NCBI GenBank assembly: GCA_900771975.1
Contig: CAAGPV010000024.1
Location: forward strand, 12,205-76,204
Length of the DNA stretch: 64,000 bases
Reading direction: 5' to 3'
Origin: an uncultured Prevotella sp.
Lineage (GTDB): Bacteria; Bacteroidota; Bacteroidia; Bacteroidales; Bacteroidaceae
Part shown: piece by piece, positions 6,640-15,365 of the stretch
Position numbering within the stretch: position 1 is the first letter of the stretch
Layout: each line of letters opens with the position of its first letter
The notes under the pieces: generated by a model
Seen by the model: the letters and a program-made list of their open reading frames with translations, nothing else
The model's database searches: none
What the model was told of the DNA's origin: nothing
Program-made: the position numbers and the translations under genes

Positions 6640-7821
6640 ATGAAAGAACTCGCTTTAAAGTACGGATGCAATCCGAACCAAAAACCTTCCCGCATCTATA
6701 TGGAGGAAGGAGAACTTCCCATTGAGGTAATCAACGGCCGTCCAGGCTACATCAACTTTCTTGATGCACTCAATTCCTGGCAACTCGTCAAAGAGCTGAA
6801 AGCTGCTACGGGCCTGCCCGCTGCCGCATCGTTCAAGCATGTAAGCCCTGCAGGTGCTGCCATTGGCCTCCCACTGAGCGACACTTTAAAAAAGATTTAT
6901 TTCGTTGATGATGTCGACTTCGAACTCACTCCTTTGGCAAATGCCTACGCACGTGCCCGCGGAGCTGATCGTATGTGTTCGTATGGCGACTTTGTTGCAC
7001 TTAGCGACACTTGTGATGCAGCAACAGCCAAGCTCATCAAGCGTGAAGTGAGCGATGGTGTCATTGCCCCCGACTATACCCCCGAAGCAGTGGAAATACT
7101 TAAAGCTAAACGCAAAGGCACCTATAACGTTATCAAGATAGATCCCAACTACACTCCTGCTCCCATCGAACACAAGCAGGTATTCGGCATCACTTTCGAG
7201 CAAGGACGCAACGAAATAAAGTTGGACGACCCCGCATTGTTTGAAAACATTCCAACCAAGAACAAGACATTTACCAAGGAAGCGAAACGCGATCTCATCA
7301 TTTCGCTCATCACGCTCAAATACACACAAAGCAATAGCGTTTGTTACGTCAAGGACGGCCAAGCCATCGGCATCGGTGCAGGCCAGCAAAGCCGCATCCA
7401 TTGCACGCGTCTTGCCGGACAAAAAGCCGACATTTGGTGGCTACGTCAATGCCCGAAGGTAATGAACCTTCCGTTCAAGCCAGGCATTCGCCGTGCCGAC
7501 CGCGATAACACCATTGACGTATACATCAGCGAAGAACACGATGATGTTCTGCGTGACGGCACATGGCAACAGTTCTTTACCGAAAAACCGGAAGTACTCA
7601 CCATGGCTGAGAAGAAAGAATGGATAGCCAAGAACACGAAAGTTGCACTCGGTTCAGATGCATTCTTCCCCTTTGGCGACAACATTGAACGAGCTCACAA
7701 GAGCGGTGTTGAATACATTGCACAGGCAGGAGGTTCCATCCGCGATGACAATGTTATTGACACTTGTGACAAATATGGTATTGCTATGGCCTTTACTGGT
7801 GTTAGACTTTTCCATCATTAA
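6640..7821 (+). CDS. AICAR transformylase (stand-alone PurH-type formyltransferase)
   Basis: This 393-residue enzyme transfers a formyl group from 10-formyl-tetrahydrofolate to AICAR, the penultimate step of purine synthesis. It corresponds to the C-terminal transformylase domain of PurH, with LKYGCNPNQKPSR at the start, the stretch SFKHVSPAGAA and a tail GVEYIAQAGGSIRDDNVI. The IMP cyclohydrolase domain is missing; the length equals the transformylase alone and the frame is intact, so this is a stand-alone form and not a truncation. The cyclohydrolase must be encoded elsewhere. A small basic protein gene follows after 5 bp. Confidence 0.93.
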   Translation: MKELALKYGCNPNQKPSRIYMEEGELPIEVINGRPGYINFLDALNSWQLVKELKAATGLPAAASFKHVSPAGAAIGLPLSDTLKKIYFVDDVDFELTPLANAYARARGADRMCSYGDFVALSDTCDAATAKLIKREVSDGVIAPDYTPEAVEILKAKRKGTYNVIKIDPNYTPAPIEHKQVFGITFEQGRNEIKLDDPALFENIPTKNKTFTKEAKRDLIISLITLKYTQSNSVCYVKDGQAIGIGAGQQSRIHCTRLAGQKADIWWLRQCPKVMNLPFKPGIRRADRDNTIDVYISEEHDDVLRDGTWQQFFTEKPEVLTMAEKKEWIAKNTKVALGSDAFFPFGDNIERAHKSGVEYIAQAGGSIRDDNVIDTCDKYGIAMAFTGVRLFHH

Positions 7822-7826
7822 GACGT

Positions 7827-8015
7827 ATGAGCGACATCGATGACATCATTGAGGGCGGCATTGTCTTTCGTGGGGCTCCTAAAAACAAAGACAACGAAGA
7901 CAAGGTAAAGACCAAAGCCAAGAAAAAGAAATACATCACCGGTGCCCATGGTTCCGGTTCGGCCCGTCAAAAAGCTAAATACCGGCAACAACGGGCCAAC
8001 CGCCATAAGCATTAA
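7827..8015 (+). CDS. Small lysine-rich protein of unknown function
   Basis: A 62-residue protein with an acidic start (MSDIDDIIEGG), the segment IVFRGAPKNK, and a strongly basic end (VKTKAKKKKYITG then RQKAKYRQQRANRHKH). The basic tail suggests contact with RNA or DNA. It begins 5 bp after the AICAR transformylase stop and ends just before a strong terminator, so the two are cotranscribed. I recognise no family. Confidence 0.6.
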   Translation: MSDIDDIIEGGIVFRGAPKNKDNEDKVKTKAKKKKYITGAHGSGSARQKAKYRQQRANRHKH

Positions 8016-8018
8016 AAC

Positions 8019-8084
8019 ACAACAAACCCTTCACAACGGGCATAAAACAGTTTTTGTTTTTCTGCATTGTGAAGGGTTTGTTGT
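8019..8084. terminator. Large bidirectional terminator between convergent operons
   Basis: A perfect 16-bp inverted repeat (8019-8034 with 8069-8084) separates the purine gene pair from pgeF. The minus strand continues into GTTTTAATG. The loop is 34 nt and contains T-rich sequence. Confidence 0.8.
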
Positions 8085-8100
8085 ATATATACTTAAAGCC

Positions 8101-8877
8101 TCAGCGCAACATTATGCCAGTAAAAATTCGTCCCGAGTCAACCCCTAAACGGCGGGCCGAAAAGAAATCTTCTACCCTGTCATAGGTACATACGTCAGAA
8201 TGGAGGATATTTTCTGAAGGGATGCCACTCTCTTCAAGTTGCAGTTGGTTGCAAAGAGGCAAATTGATATGCCATTTGTCATACATCTTTGCTATGGCTT
8301 CCATGTCAAAATTACCTTGGGCAAACTGATCGTAAACATCCTGTCCCACTTCAAAGTTTTGCAAGGAAATTCCTGGCCCTATCACAGCTTTCAACTGCTC
8401 AGGATGTGTGTCATAACAATTGTGCATACCAAGAACTGTTTTCTGAACAATGCGTCGCAACGTTCCACGCCATCCAGCATGTATGGCTGCCACGGCATGA
8501 TGGGTTTCATCATAGAGCAGGACGGGAATACAGTCGGCGGTAGAAACACCGATACAAACTTCCGGTAGGTCGGTGACAAGAGCATCCACGCCTTCCAAAA
8601 GCATCTTACGCACATTGTCAGGCAGCGACAAAAATTCCTTTGCTATCTGACGACACTCTATGTCGTGCACTTGATGGGGAAGAACAATATTGTCAACCCT
8701 TATTTGCAACTCCTGAGACAAAGCTTGCAGGTTATGTTCTACATCTGCACTATCATCTCCACAGTAAGGATTGATATTAAACGAGCCAAAAAGCCCTTTG
8801 CTGCAACCGCCATGCCGAGTGGTGCTAAAGGCCATCACACCTTCACTCAATTCGTACTCTAATAATTGGGGAGTCAT
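8101..8877 (-). CDS. pgeF: Peptidoglycan editing factor PgeF / YfiH-family multicopper-like protein
   Basis: A 258-residue cytosolic protein of the YfiH/laccase-domain family. Metal or catalytic residues are in place: PHQVH at 67-71, STADCIPV at 112-119 (Cys116) and HAGWRG at 133-138. Family members have been linked to removal of wrong amino acids from peptidoglycan precursors and to purine nucleoside cleavage. The start overlaps the obg stop by 4 bp, so it is translated with that operon (hpt-adk-obg-pgeF). The purine-salvage neighbour hpt fits a nucleoside role, but this is inference. Confidence 0.92.
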   Translation of the reverse strand: MTPQLLEYELSEGVMAFSTTRHGGCSKGLFGSFNINPYCGDDSADVEHNLQALSQELQIRVDNIVLPHQVHDIECRQIAKEFLSLPDNVRKMLLEGVDALVTDLPEVCIGVSTADCIPVLLYDETHHAVAAIHAGWRGTLRRIVQKTVLGMHNCYDTHPEQLKAVIGPGISLQNFEVGQDVYDQFAQGNFDMEAIAKMYDKWHINLPLCNQLQLEESGIPSENILHSDVCTYDRVEDFFSARRLGVDSGRIFTGIMLR

Positions 8878-10040
8878 TCTATGTCTTCTACGTATTCGTA
8901 ATCGTCCAAATCTTCGATATCTTCTGCATCTACGATGTCGATATCTTCATCCTCGCCCTCAGCTTCCAATTCTTTCCGGAAGGCGTTCATGTCTTTGTCA
9001 CGATGCACCAACGTGTCCTCAGCCGTTATTTCCTGAAGTTTGTTGCTCTCGGAATTAAGTTCGTCCCAAAGAACATCTTTCAGCTTGTCAAGGCCTTTCC
9101 CAACAACAGCCGATATAAAAACAACTGGCAGATCGGTAGGTAAGGTTTCCTTTAACATCTCTATCAACTCCTCATCAAGCAAGTCGCATTTTGTTACGGC
9201 CAGCACTCTGTGCTTGTCAAGCAATTCTGGATTAAACTGCTTTAGTTCGTTGAGAAGCACTTCATATTCGCGTTTGATGTCATCGGTATCACCCGGAACC
9301 ATAAAGAGAAGTAGCGAGTTGCGCTCAATATGGCGGAGGAAACGTAATCCCAAGCCCTTACCTTCGCTGGCACCTTCAATAATTCCGGGGATGTCTGCCA
9401 TCACAAAAGACTTGTGGTCGTGGTAGCTGACGATACCCAACGACGGTTCCATCGTGGTAAACGGATAATTGGCAATCTTTGGCTTGGCACTCGACAAAGC
9501 AGAAAGCAACGTTGACTTTCCCGCATTTGGAAAGCCCACGAGACCAACGTCCGCCAACAACTTGAGTTCCAAGATGATGGTCATCTCCTGCATCGGCTCT
9601 CCTGGCTGCGCATAACGCGGGGCCTGATTTGTAGCGGTGCGGAATTGGAAATTGCCCAATCCGCCCCTTCCTCCTTTCAACAAGAGCACTTCCTGACCAT
9701 CATAGGTTACATCACACACATATTTGCCCGTTTCTGCATTGTAAACAACCGTTCCACAAGGCACATCTATGTAGACATCCTTTCCGTCCGTGCCGTGACA
9801 TTTGTCACGACCACCGTTGCCACCATGCTCAGCATAGACGTGACGCTGGTATTTCAGATGAAGCAAAGTCCAATAATTGTGGTTACCACGGAGAATAACG
9901 CTTCCTCCCTTACCACCATCTCCACCGTCTGGCCCACCATTGGGGTTGTACTTGACATGGCGAAGGTGCATAGAACCACGGCCGCCCTTTCCCGAACGGC
10001 ATTGTATCTTCACATAGTCTACGAAATTGGATTCGGGCAT
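8874..10040 (-). CDS. obg: GTPase Obg (50S assembly)
   Basis: A 388-residue Obg/CgtA GTPase. The glycine-rich Obg fold occupies residues 1-157 (GGPDGGDGGKGGSV, EHGGNGG), the G domain follows with the P-loop GFPNAGKS at 169-176, DIPG (G3) and the TKCD (G4) motif, and an acidic tail rich in Asp and Glu ends the protein. Obg binds the 50S subunit late in assembly and responds to guanine nucleotide levels. It lies 11 bp after adk and overlaps pgeF by 4 bp. Confidence 0.97.
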   Translation of the reverse strand: MPESNFVDYVKIQCRSGKGGRGSMHLRHVKYNPNGGPDGGDGGKGGSVILRGNHNYWTLLHLKYQRHVYAEHGGNGGRDKCHGTDGKDVYIDVPCGTVVYNAETGKYVCDVTYDGQEVLLLKGGRGGLGNFQFRTATNQAPRYAQPGEPMQEMTIILELKLLADVGLVGFPNAGKSTLLSALSSAKPKIANYPFTTMEPSLGIVSYHDHKSFVMADIPGIIEGASEGKGLGLRFLRHIERNSLLLFMVPGDTDDIKREYEVLLNELKQFNPELLDKHRVLAVTKCDLLDEELIEMLKETLPTDLPVVFISAVVGKGLDKLKDVLWDELNSESNKLQEITAEDTLVHRDKDMNAFRKELEAEGEDEDIDIVDAEDIEDLDDYEYVEDIE

Positions 10041-10051
10041 TACGAGTTCAA

Positions 10052-10624
10052 TTACAGGTTGTCAATAACTGCAAAAATATCGGCAGAAATACGGTCCAAC
10101 TCACCAAGGCCATTGATGTGGTGATGAAGACCTTCTTTCTCATACCAGTCAATCAATGGAGCGGTTTGGTTGTGATAGACATCCAAACGTTTCTTGATGG
10201 TTTCTTCATTGTCGTCAGAACGACCACTCTGCTGGCCACGAAGCAAAAGACGCTTCATCAGTTCATCTTCTGGTACATCCAGCTCTATCATAGCGGCGAT
10301 GCCATGACCACGTTCTGCCAGCATAGCCTTCAAGGCCTCTGCTTGAGGAATGGTACGGGGGAAACCGTCAAAGATAACGCCCTCGTGGTCTTTGCCGAAA
10401 CTGTCATAAACACTGGCCAAAATGCTCACCATCAAGTCGTCAGGAATGAGTTGGCCTTTGTCAATATAGCTTTTTGCTGTCTTTCCGAGTTCGGTGCCGT
10501 TTTTAATTTCATTGCGAAGTACATCACCAGTAGAAATGTGGTTGAAACCATACTTAGCAATCAGCTTATCACTTTGAGTGCCTTTCCCAGAACCTGGGGC
10601 ACCGAAAATTACAATATTTTTCAT
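10052..10624 (-). CDS. adk: Adenylate kinase
   Basis: A 190-residue adenylate kinase converting ATP + AMP to two ADP. The P-loop GAPGSGKGT is at 8-16; FDGFPRT (AMP-binding) is near 85-91. The length shows the short-LID form without the zinc-binding lid insertion. Second gene of the hpt-adk-obg-pgeF operon, 30 bp after hpt. Confidence 0.97.
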   Translation of the reverse strand: MKNIVIFGAPGSGKGTQSDKLIAKYGFNHISTGDVLRNEIKNGTELGKTAKSYIDKGQLIPDDLMVSILASVYDSFGKDHEGVIFDGFPRTIPQAEALKAMLAERGHGIAAMIELDVPEDELMKRLLLRGQQSGRSDDNEETIKKRLDVYHNQTAPLIDWYEKEGLHHHINGLGELDRISADIFAVIDNL

Positions 10625-10654
10625 TTCTTTTTACCTTAAAAAGTTGTTGATTTG

Positions 10655-11194
10655 TTATTCGTCTACCAACGTATAGATATCACGCAACTGTCGTCCCTGT
10701 TGGTCATAGTCCAAACCATACCCGAGGATAAAGTCATTTGGAATTTCCATAGCCACATACTCAATGTTCAAGGGAACAGTGAGTTTTTCCGGCTTTAGCA
10801 ACAACGTGCAGATATGTATCGACTCGGGATGGTGTACTCCCAAGGTTTCTATCATGTGTTTCATTGTTAGGCCTGACTCCACAATATCTTCCACGATAAT
10901 GACAGTACGCCCTGTCAAATCTGCATTAACACCCACTACTTCCTTTATTTTCCCTGTAGAAGTGGTTCCTTGGTAGGAGGCCAACTTGACAAACGAAATT
11001 TCGCAAGGAATGGTAAGCATTCTCATCAAGTCGGCAGCAAAGATAAACGAACCGTTAAGAACAGCCAACAATAATGGATTTTTTCCTGCCATATCATGAT
11101 TGATTCTGTCGGCCACTTCTTTGACATGCTTTAGTATTTCCGTCTCGGGTATGGAGATATCGAACGTTTTGTCCTTAATCCTAACTCTGCTCAT
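10655..11194 (-). CDS. hpt: Hypoxanthine phosphoribosyltransferase
   Basis: A 179-residue type I phosphoribosyltransferase that salvages hypoxanthine (and guanine) with PRPP. The PRPP-binding loop VEDIVESGLT is at 101-110; LNGSF near 46-50 and the C-terminal FILGYGLDYDQ are characteristic. First gene of the four-gene operon, with a -7 element at 11217-11225. It is divergent from nnr. Confidence 0.96.
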   Translation of the reverse strand: MSRVRIKDKTFDISIPETEILKHVKEVADRINHDMAGKNPLLLAVLNGSFIFAADLMRMLTIPCEISFVKLASYQGTTSTGKIKEVVGVNADLTGRTVIIVEDIVESGLTMKHMIETLGVHHPESIHICTLLLKPEKLTVPLNIEYVAMEIPNDFILGYGLDYDQQGRQLRDIYTLVDE

Positions 11195-11216
11195 GATAGT
11201 CTATGTATTATTTTGC

Positions 11217-11225
11217 GCAAAAGTA
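11217..11225 (-). promoter_or_regulatory. -7 element for the hpt-adk-obg-pgeF operon
   Basis: Minus-strand TACTTTTGC, 22 nt before the hpt ATG, giving a short leader of roughly 15 nt. Confidence 0.65.
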
Positions 11226-11269
11226 CGAAAAATATAGCAAACAACTTTATTATATTTCTATTAATTTTG

Positions 11270-11278
11270 TAATTTTGC
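11270..11278 (+). promoter_or_regulatory. -7 element for nnr (near-leaderless)
   Basis: TAATTTTGC ends only 6 nt before the nnr ATG at 11285, so transcription should begin at or very near the start codon. Confidence 0.6.
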
Positions 11279-11284
11279 AAGCAT

Positions 11285-12802
11285 ATGAAGATTTTTACAA
11301 GTACCCAAATTCACGATTTGGATAAATACACCATAGAGCACGAACCCATCAAATCCATAGATTTAATGGAGCGTGCTGCCAAGGCACTCACAAATGCCAT
11401 AACCGAGACTTGGAGCAAACTCACACCCGTTGTGGTTTTTGCTGGACCGGGAAACAATGGAGGGGATGCTTTAGCTGTTGCCCGAATGTTGGTAGAGCAA
11501 CAATATGATGTTAAGGTATTCTTGTTTAACATCAGCAACAAACTTAGTGATGACTGTGCCACCAACAAACAACGAATACTTGACGGAAAGAAAATCAAAC
11601 ATTTTACAGAAGTCACCACACAGTTTGATCCACCCTCTCTACCCAAAGGAACATTGGTGGTTGACGGGTTGTTCGGTTCTGGCCTGAACAAGCCTTTGGC
11701 CGGTGGCTTTGCTGCTTTAGTGAAATACATCAATCAATCGGAAGCACAAGTTGTCAGCATTGACGTACCGTCAGGACTTATGACAGAAGACAATTCCTAC
11801 AATGTACGTGCCAACATCATCAAAGCAGACCTTACGCTAACGCTACAACAGAAGAAGCTTTCGTTTCTGTTGGCCGACACCCAATTTTTTCTTGGGAAGG
11901 TTCGCGTGTTGGATATACGCCTAAGTCAGGAATACATAGACAAAACAGAAGCACAATACCAACTGTTGGAAGAAAACGATGTGCGCCCCTTGTTGCGTTC
12001 CCGCAGCGACTTTGCCCATAAGGGACAAATGGGACATGCACTCATCATTGCTGGAAGCTACGGCATGGCAGGGGCTTCCATTCTGGCAACACGTTCATGC
12101 TTACGCTCCGGAGCAGGAAAAGTAACGACACTCACGCCAAGAAGAAATTATGACATCTTGCAAATGGCCGTACCGGAGGCTATTCTCCAAATAGACAATG
12201 AAGACCACTATTTTTCCGATTCTGTCGACACCGACGACATCGATGCCCTTGGCATAGGCCCAGGAATTGGACAACAAGAGAACACCGCCATTGCATTGAT
12301 TTCGCAGCTAAGTCGTTCACAGTGTCCTATTGTGGTAGACGCCGATGCCCTTAACATCCTTGCAAGTCATAGGGCCTGGATGCAGCAATTGCCCAAAGAC
12401 ATCATCATGACCCCCCACCCCAAAGAGTTGGACCGATTAGCAGGCGTTCCCTGCAACGGTTGTTATGAACAGTTGCACAAAACGCAGGAGTTGGCACAAA
12501 ACTTACATGCTTATATTATTCTAAAAGGACACCACAGTGCACTATGCCTACCTTCCGGTCGCATCTTGTTCAACTCAACAGGAAATAGCGGAATGGCCAC
12601 TGCTGGCAGTGGCGATGTGCTTACCGGAATAATCACTGGCTTGCTGGCAAGAGGCTACAAGCAAGAAGAAGCCTGCATTTTAGGCATGTATCTTCATGGG
12701 CTGGCAGGAGATTTGGCGGAAAAAGAAGTAGGAAAGGAAAGTTTAATAGCAAGCGACATCATCAAATATCTGCCACAGGCTTTCAAGCGTCTCAACGATT
12801 AA
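11285..12802 (+). CDS. nnr: Bifunctional NAD(P)H-hydrate epimerase / ADP-dependent dehydratase
   Basis: A 505-residue fusion that repairs damaged NAD(P)H. The N-terminal YjeF epimerase domain covers about 1-220 (AGPGNNGGDALAVARML). The C-terminal ribokinase-like dehydratase covers about 230-500 (GAGKVT, GPGIG, VDADALN, TPHPKE and the ATP/ADP site GMATAGSGDVLTGI). The start is fixed by the conserved opening MKIFTSTQIHDLDKYTI even though the promoter is almost touching it. It stands alone, convergent with a small secreted-protein gene. Confidence 0.97.
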   Translation: MKIFTSTQIHDLDKYTIEHEPIKSIDLMERAAKALTNAITETWSKLTPVVVFAGPGNNGGDALAVARMLVEQQYDVKVFLFNISNKLSDDCATNKQRILDGKKIKHFTEVTTQFDPPSLPKGTLVVDGLFGSGLNKPLAGGFAALVKYINQSEAQVVSIDVPSGLMTEDNSYNVRANIIKADLTLTLQQKKLSFLLADTQFFLGKVRVLDIRLSQEYIDKTEAQYQLLEENDVRPLLRSRSDFAHKGQMGHALIIAGSYGMAGASILATRSCLRSGAGKVTTLTPRRNYDILQMAVPEAILQIDNEDHYFSDSVDTDDIDALGIGPGIGQQENTAIALISQLSRSQCPIVVDADALNILASHRAWMQQLPKDIIMTPHPKELDRLAGVPCNGCYEQLHKTQELAQNLHAYIILKGHHSALCLPSGRILFNSTGNSGMATAGSGDVLTGIITGLLARGYKQEEACILGMYLHGLAGDLAEKEVGKESLIASDIIKYLPQAFKRLND

Positions 12803-12826
12803 TTCCACAAATATTCAGACTTCTTA

Positions 12827-13219
12827 TCAATGCCCCCAGGTAAACTCGGAGGAAATTCCGTTCTTGCCATAGAAAACAATCAAAATATTTTCTGTCTGGT
12901 AAGCATTCAAGTCAACTTTGGTAGCAAACACCTCATTCAACGTTATCGTCTGAAGCAGTTCCTTAGTAGACTCCTTTCTCAGTTCCACCTTCACCATCGG
13001 TTCTGACGACTGTACTTCCATCACATTTTGTTCGGAAATCTGTGCATCAGATATCAACGGAGCTACAACTGTGCGCATGGTGTCGGTTGTCATTTTGTAT
13101 TCAACACGCTCCTCGTCAGCAGCCGTTTTATCAGTATCATACACACTGATGTTGACGTCCTGTGCATTTGCGCCAACCACTCCAAATAGCATTAATGATG
13201 CCAAAACAACTTTTCTCAT
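12827..13219 (-). CDS. Small exported protein of unknown function
   Basis: A 130-residue protein with a signal peptide (MRKVVLASLMLFGVVGANA, cleaved about 19). The mature part has an acidic, Glu/Thr-rich middle (DKTAADEERVEYKMTTDTMR) and a C-terminal beta-like stretch NILIVFYGKNGISSEF. No family recognised. Start 13219 is chosen because it opens the signal peptide; the frame extends 16 codons further without signal features. It lies just past the aldolase terminator. Confidence 0.65.
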   Translation of the reverse strand: MRKVVLASLMLFGVVGANAQDVNISVYDTDKTAADEERVEYKMTTDTMRTVVAPLISDAQISEQNVMEVQSSEPMVKVELRKESTKELLQTITLNEVFATKVDLNAYQTENILIVFYGKNGISSEFTWGH

Positions 13220-13237
13220 AAGCTTTGAATAATAAAC

Positions 13238-13270
13238 AAAAAGCGGTGGCCTCATCACTGAAGTCACCGC
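13238..13270 (-). terminator. Aldolase terminator
   Basis: Stem GCGGTG/CACCGC (13243-13248 with 13265-13270) followed on the minus strand by TTTTTG, 33 nt after the fba stop. Confidence 0.75.
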
Positions 13271-13302
13271 AAAATATAGATTTCTTTTTAAGATACAATC
13301 GT

Positions 13303-14316
13303 TTAGTCAAGCTGTGCAAGCTTGTTGTCAGAACCAAGTACATCAATAATCTTGTGCTTGTACATTTCCTCCATAAGGTCACGAGCAGGACCGCAATACT
13401 TACGTGGGTCAAACTCTGCAGGCTTCTCGTTGAATACCTTACGAACAGCAGCGGTGAAAGCAAGACGAGAGTCAGAGTCGATATTAATCTTACAAACAGC
13501 ACTCTTAGCAGCCTTACGAAGTTGCTCTTCTGGAATACCTACTGCATCTGGCAACTTACCACCGTTAGCGTTGATGATATCAACATACTCCTGAGGAACT
13601 GAAGAAGAACCATGGAGAACGATTGGGAAACCAGGAAGTTTCACCATAATCTCGTCGAGAACGTCAAATGCCAATGGAGGAGGAACCAAGCGACCGGTCT
13701 TAGGATCACGTGTGCACTGCTCTGGCTTAAACTTGTAAGCACCATGAGAAGTACCGATAGAGATGGCAAGAGAGTCAACACCTGTACGTGAAGTAAAGTC
13801 AATAACTTCTTCTGGCTTAGTATAGTGAGAAACTTCAGAAGCAACCTCATCTTCAACACCTGCAAGCACACCAAGCTCACCTTCAACAGTTACATCAAAC
13901 TGATGAGCATAGTCTACAACCTTCTTCGTCAAAGCGATGTTCTCTTCATAAGGAAGAGAAGAACCGTCAATCATTACAGAAGAGAAGCCTAAGTCTACAC
14001 AACTCTTGCAGAGTTCAAAGCTATCTCCGTGGTCGAGGTGAAGCACGATCTCAGGATGATTGCAACCAAGTTCTTTTGCATATTGTACGGCACCTTCAGC
14101 CATATAACGAAGCAATGTCTCGTTAGCATACTTGCGAGCACCTTTAGAAACCTGAAGGATAACCGGTGACTTCAACTCAGAAGAAGCTTTGATGATAGCT
14201 TGCAACTGCTCAAGATTGTTGAAGTTGAAAGCGGGAATAGCGTATCCACCATTGATAGCACGCTTAAACATCTCGCGAGTGTTTACGAGTCCTAAATCTT
14301 TGTAATTTACTGACAT
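13303..14316 (-). CDS. fba: Class II fructose-1,6-bisphosphate aldolase
   Basis: A 337-residue zinc aldolase of glycolysis and gluconeogenesis. The metal-binding segment HLDHGDS is at 93-99, followed by SVMIDGSSLPYEENI; the second ligand segment is HYTKPEEV and the third is in IVLHGSSSVP. Strong A/T-ending codon bias like that of the ribosomal genes suggests high expression. It has a full promoter (14364-14396) and a terminator, so it is monocistronic. Confidence 0.97.
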   Translation of the reverse strand: MSVNYKDLGLVNTREMFKRAINGGYAIPAFNFNNLEQLQAIIKASSELKSPVILQVSKGARKYANETLLRYMAEGAVQYAKELGCNHPEIVLHLDHGDSFELCKSCVDLGFSSVMIDGSSLPYEENIALTKKVVDYAHQFDVTVEGELGVLAGVEDEVASEVSHYTKPEEVIDFTSRTGVDSLAISIGTSHGAYKFKPEQCTRDPKTGRLVPPPLAFDVLDEIMVKLPGFPIVLHGSSSVPQEYVDIINANGGKLPDAVGIPEEQLRKAAKSAVCKINIDSDSRLAFTAAVRKVFNEKPAEFDPRKYCGPARDLMEEMYKHKIIDVLGSDNKLAQLD

Positions 14317-14363
14317 AGTTATTTGGTGTATTTAATAAATGAATAGTTTCTTTTTTACTTGAT

Positions 14364-14396
14364 GCAAATTTAAGTTTTTCTTTTTGCAACGCCAAA
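14364..14396 (-). promoter_or_regulatory. fba promoter
   Basis: Minus-strand TTTG, 20 nt, TAAATTTGC. The leader is about 40 nt and A+T-rich. Confidence 0.75.
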
Positions 14397-14490
14397 CATG
14401 AAGCTGCTTTTTAATGTTGCTTCGCGTTAAAATGATTAAATGCAACCGTATTTTAAAGGTCTGTTTTGAGTTTTGCAAATCGTAGTTTAC

Positions 14491-14528
14491 AAAAAAAGGT
14501 GCGTCTTTGCTTCTTGCTGACGCACCTT
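14491..14528 (-). terminator. Aquaporin terminator
   Basis: A 10-bp perfect stem (14497-14506 with 14519-14528) followed on the minus strand by a T run at 14491-14497, 30 nt after the aquaporin stop. Confidence 0.9.
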
Positions 14529-14557
14529 ACATATTTACTAAAGGCCAGTACCTTAAT

Positions 14558-15253
14558 TTATTCTTCCGAAGAATTTAGGGGTTCTATCGCTCGCCAAACA
14601 AGCGAAGCCAAGGCACCGCCAATGAGTGGAGCAACGATAAATATCCACAAATTGGCAAGGGCAGAACCTTGAGTAAACAACGCTGGACCGATAGAACGGG
14701 CGGGGTTAACCGAAGTCCCGGTATAACGTATACATGCAAGATGTACTAACACCAAAGCCAAGCCTATGGCGAGACCAGCAAAATTGTTGGTGGCTCCATT
14801 AGTCTTAGCCGTTGCACCAAGCACAACAAAAACAAATACACAAGTAAAGAACACTTCTGCGAGAAAGCCCCCCAACATTGTGACCGATTGACCATCTACG
14901 TTTTGCAAATCGTTTGCACCCAATGTGCTTTCAATGCCGGCACTTGTGGTAAGAAGATAAAGGATGGCTGCTCCAAGAATGCCACCTACCACCTGTCCTG
15001 CCCAATAGCCAAGCGCATCCTTACAACTCATTCTTCCACTTAAAAAGACTCCTAACGTAATGGCCGGATTTATATGACACCCTGATATTCCTCCAATGGT
15101 ATAAGCCATAGCCACCACAGACAAGCCAAAAGCGAAGGCGGTTCCAACAACAGAAGCCACTTCGCTATTGCTACAACTCAAGCTAACGGCCACCCCGCAC
15201 CCCATCAGCGTCAACACCAAAGTGCCGAACATTTCAGCAAGATACTTTTTCAT
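14558..15253 (-). CDS. aqpZ: Aquaporin Z-type water channel
   Basis: A 231-residue MIP channel with six membrane helices. The two pore motifs are NPA at 62-64 and NPA at 183-185. The selectivity-filter residues His171, Thr180 and Arg186 have the same relative spacing as in E. coli AqpZ, pointing to water rather than glycerol. Start 15253 gives MKKYLAEMFGT; an ATG six codons upstream is less likely. Its stop is followed by a clear terminator; no promoter of the TAnnTTTG type was found, so it may be transcribed with the GH43 gene upstream. Confidence 0.94.
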   Translation of the reverse strand: MKKYLAEMFGTLVLTLMGCGVAVSLSCSNSEVASVVGTAFAFGLSVVAMAYTIGGISGCHINPAITLGVFLSGRMSCKDALGYWAGQVVGGILGAAILYLLTTSAGIESTLGANDLQNVDGQSVTMLGGFLAEVFFTCVFVFVVLGATAKTNGATNNFAGLAIGLALVLVHLACIRYTGTSVNPARSIGPALFTQGSALANLWIFIVAPLIGGALASLVWRAIEPLNSSEE

Positions 15254-15365
15254 TATTCTTGATTTTATCATTTTAAACTTTTCATTTTTATTAATAACGT
15301 AGCTATTTCATTTATATTTTAAACAGAGCCAACATTTATTAATAGCATCAAGCATCGCAGGATTG

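Noticed and set aside
6640..7821. Truncated purH pseudogene
   Set aside because: The frame is intact, opens at a conserved N-terminus and has the length of stand-alone AICAR transformylases known in Bacteroidetes.
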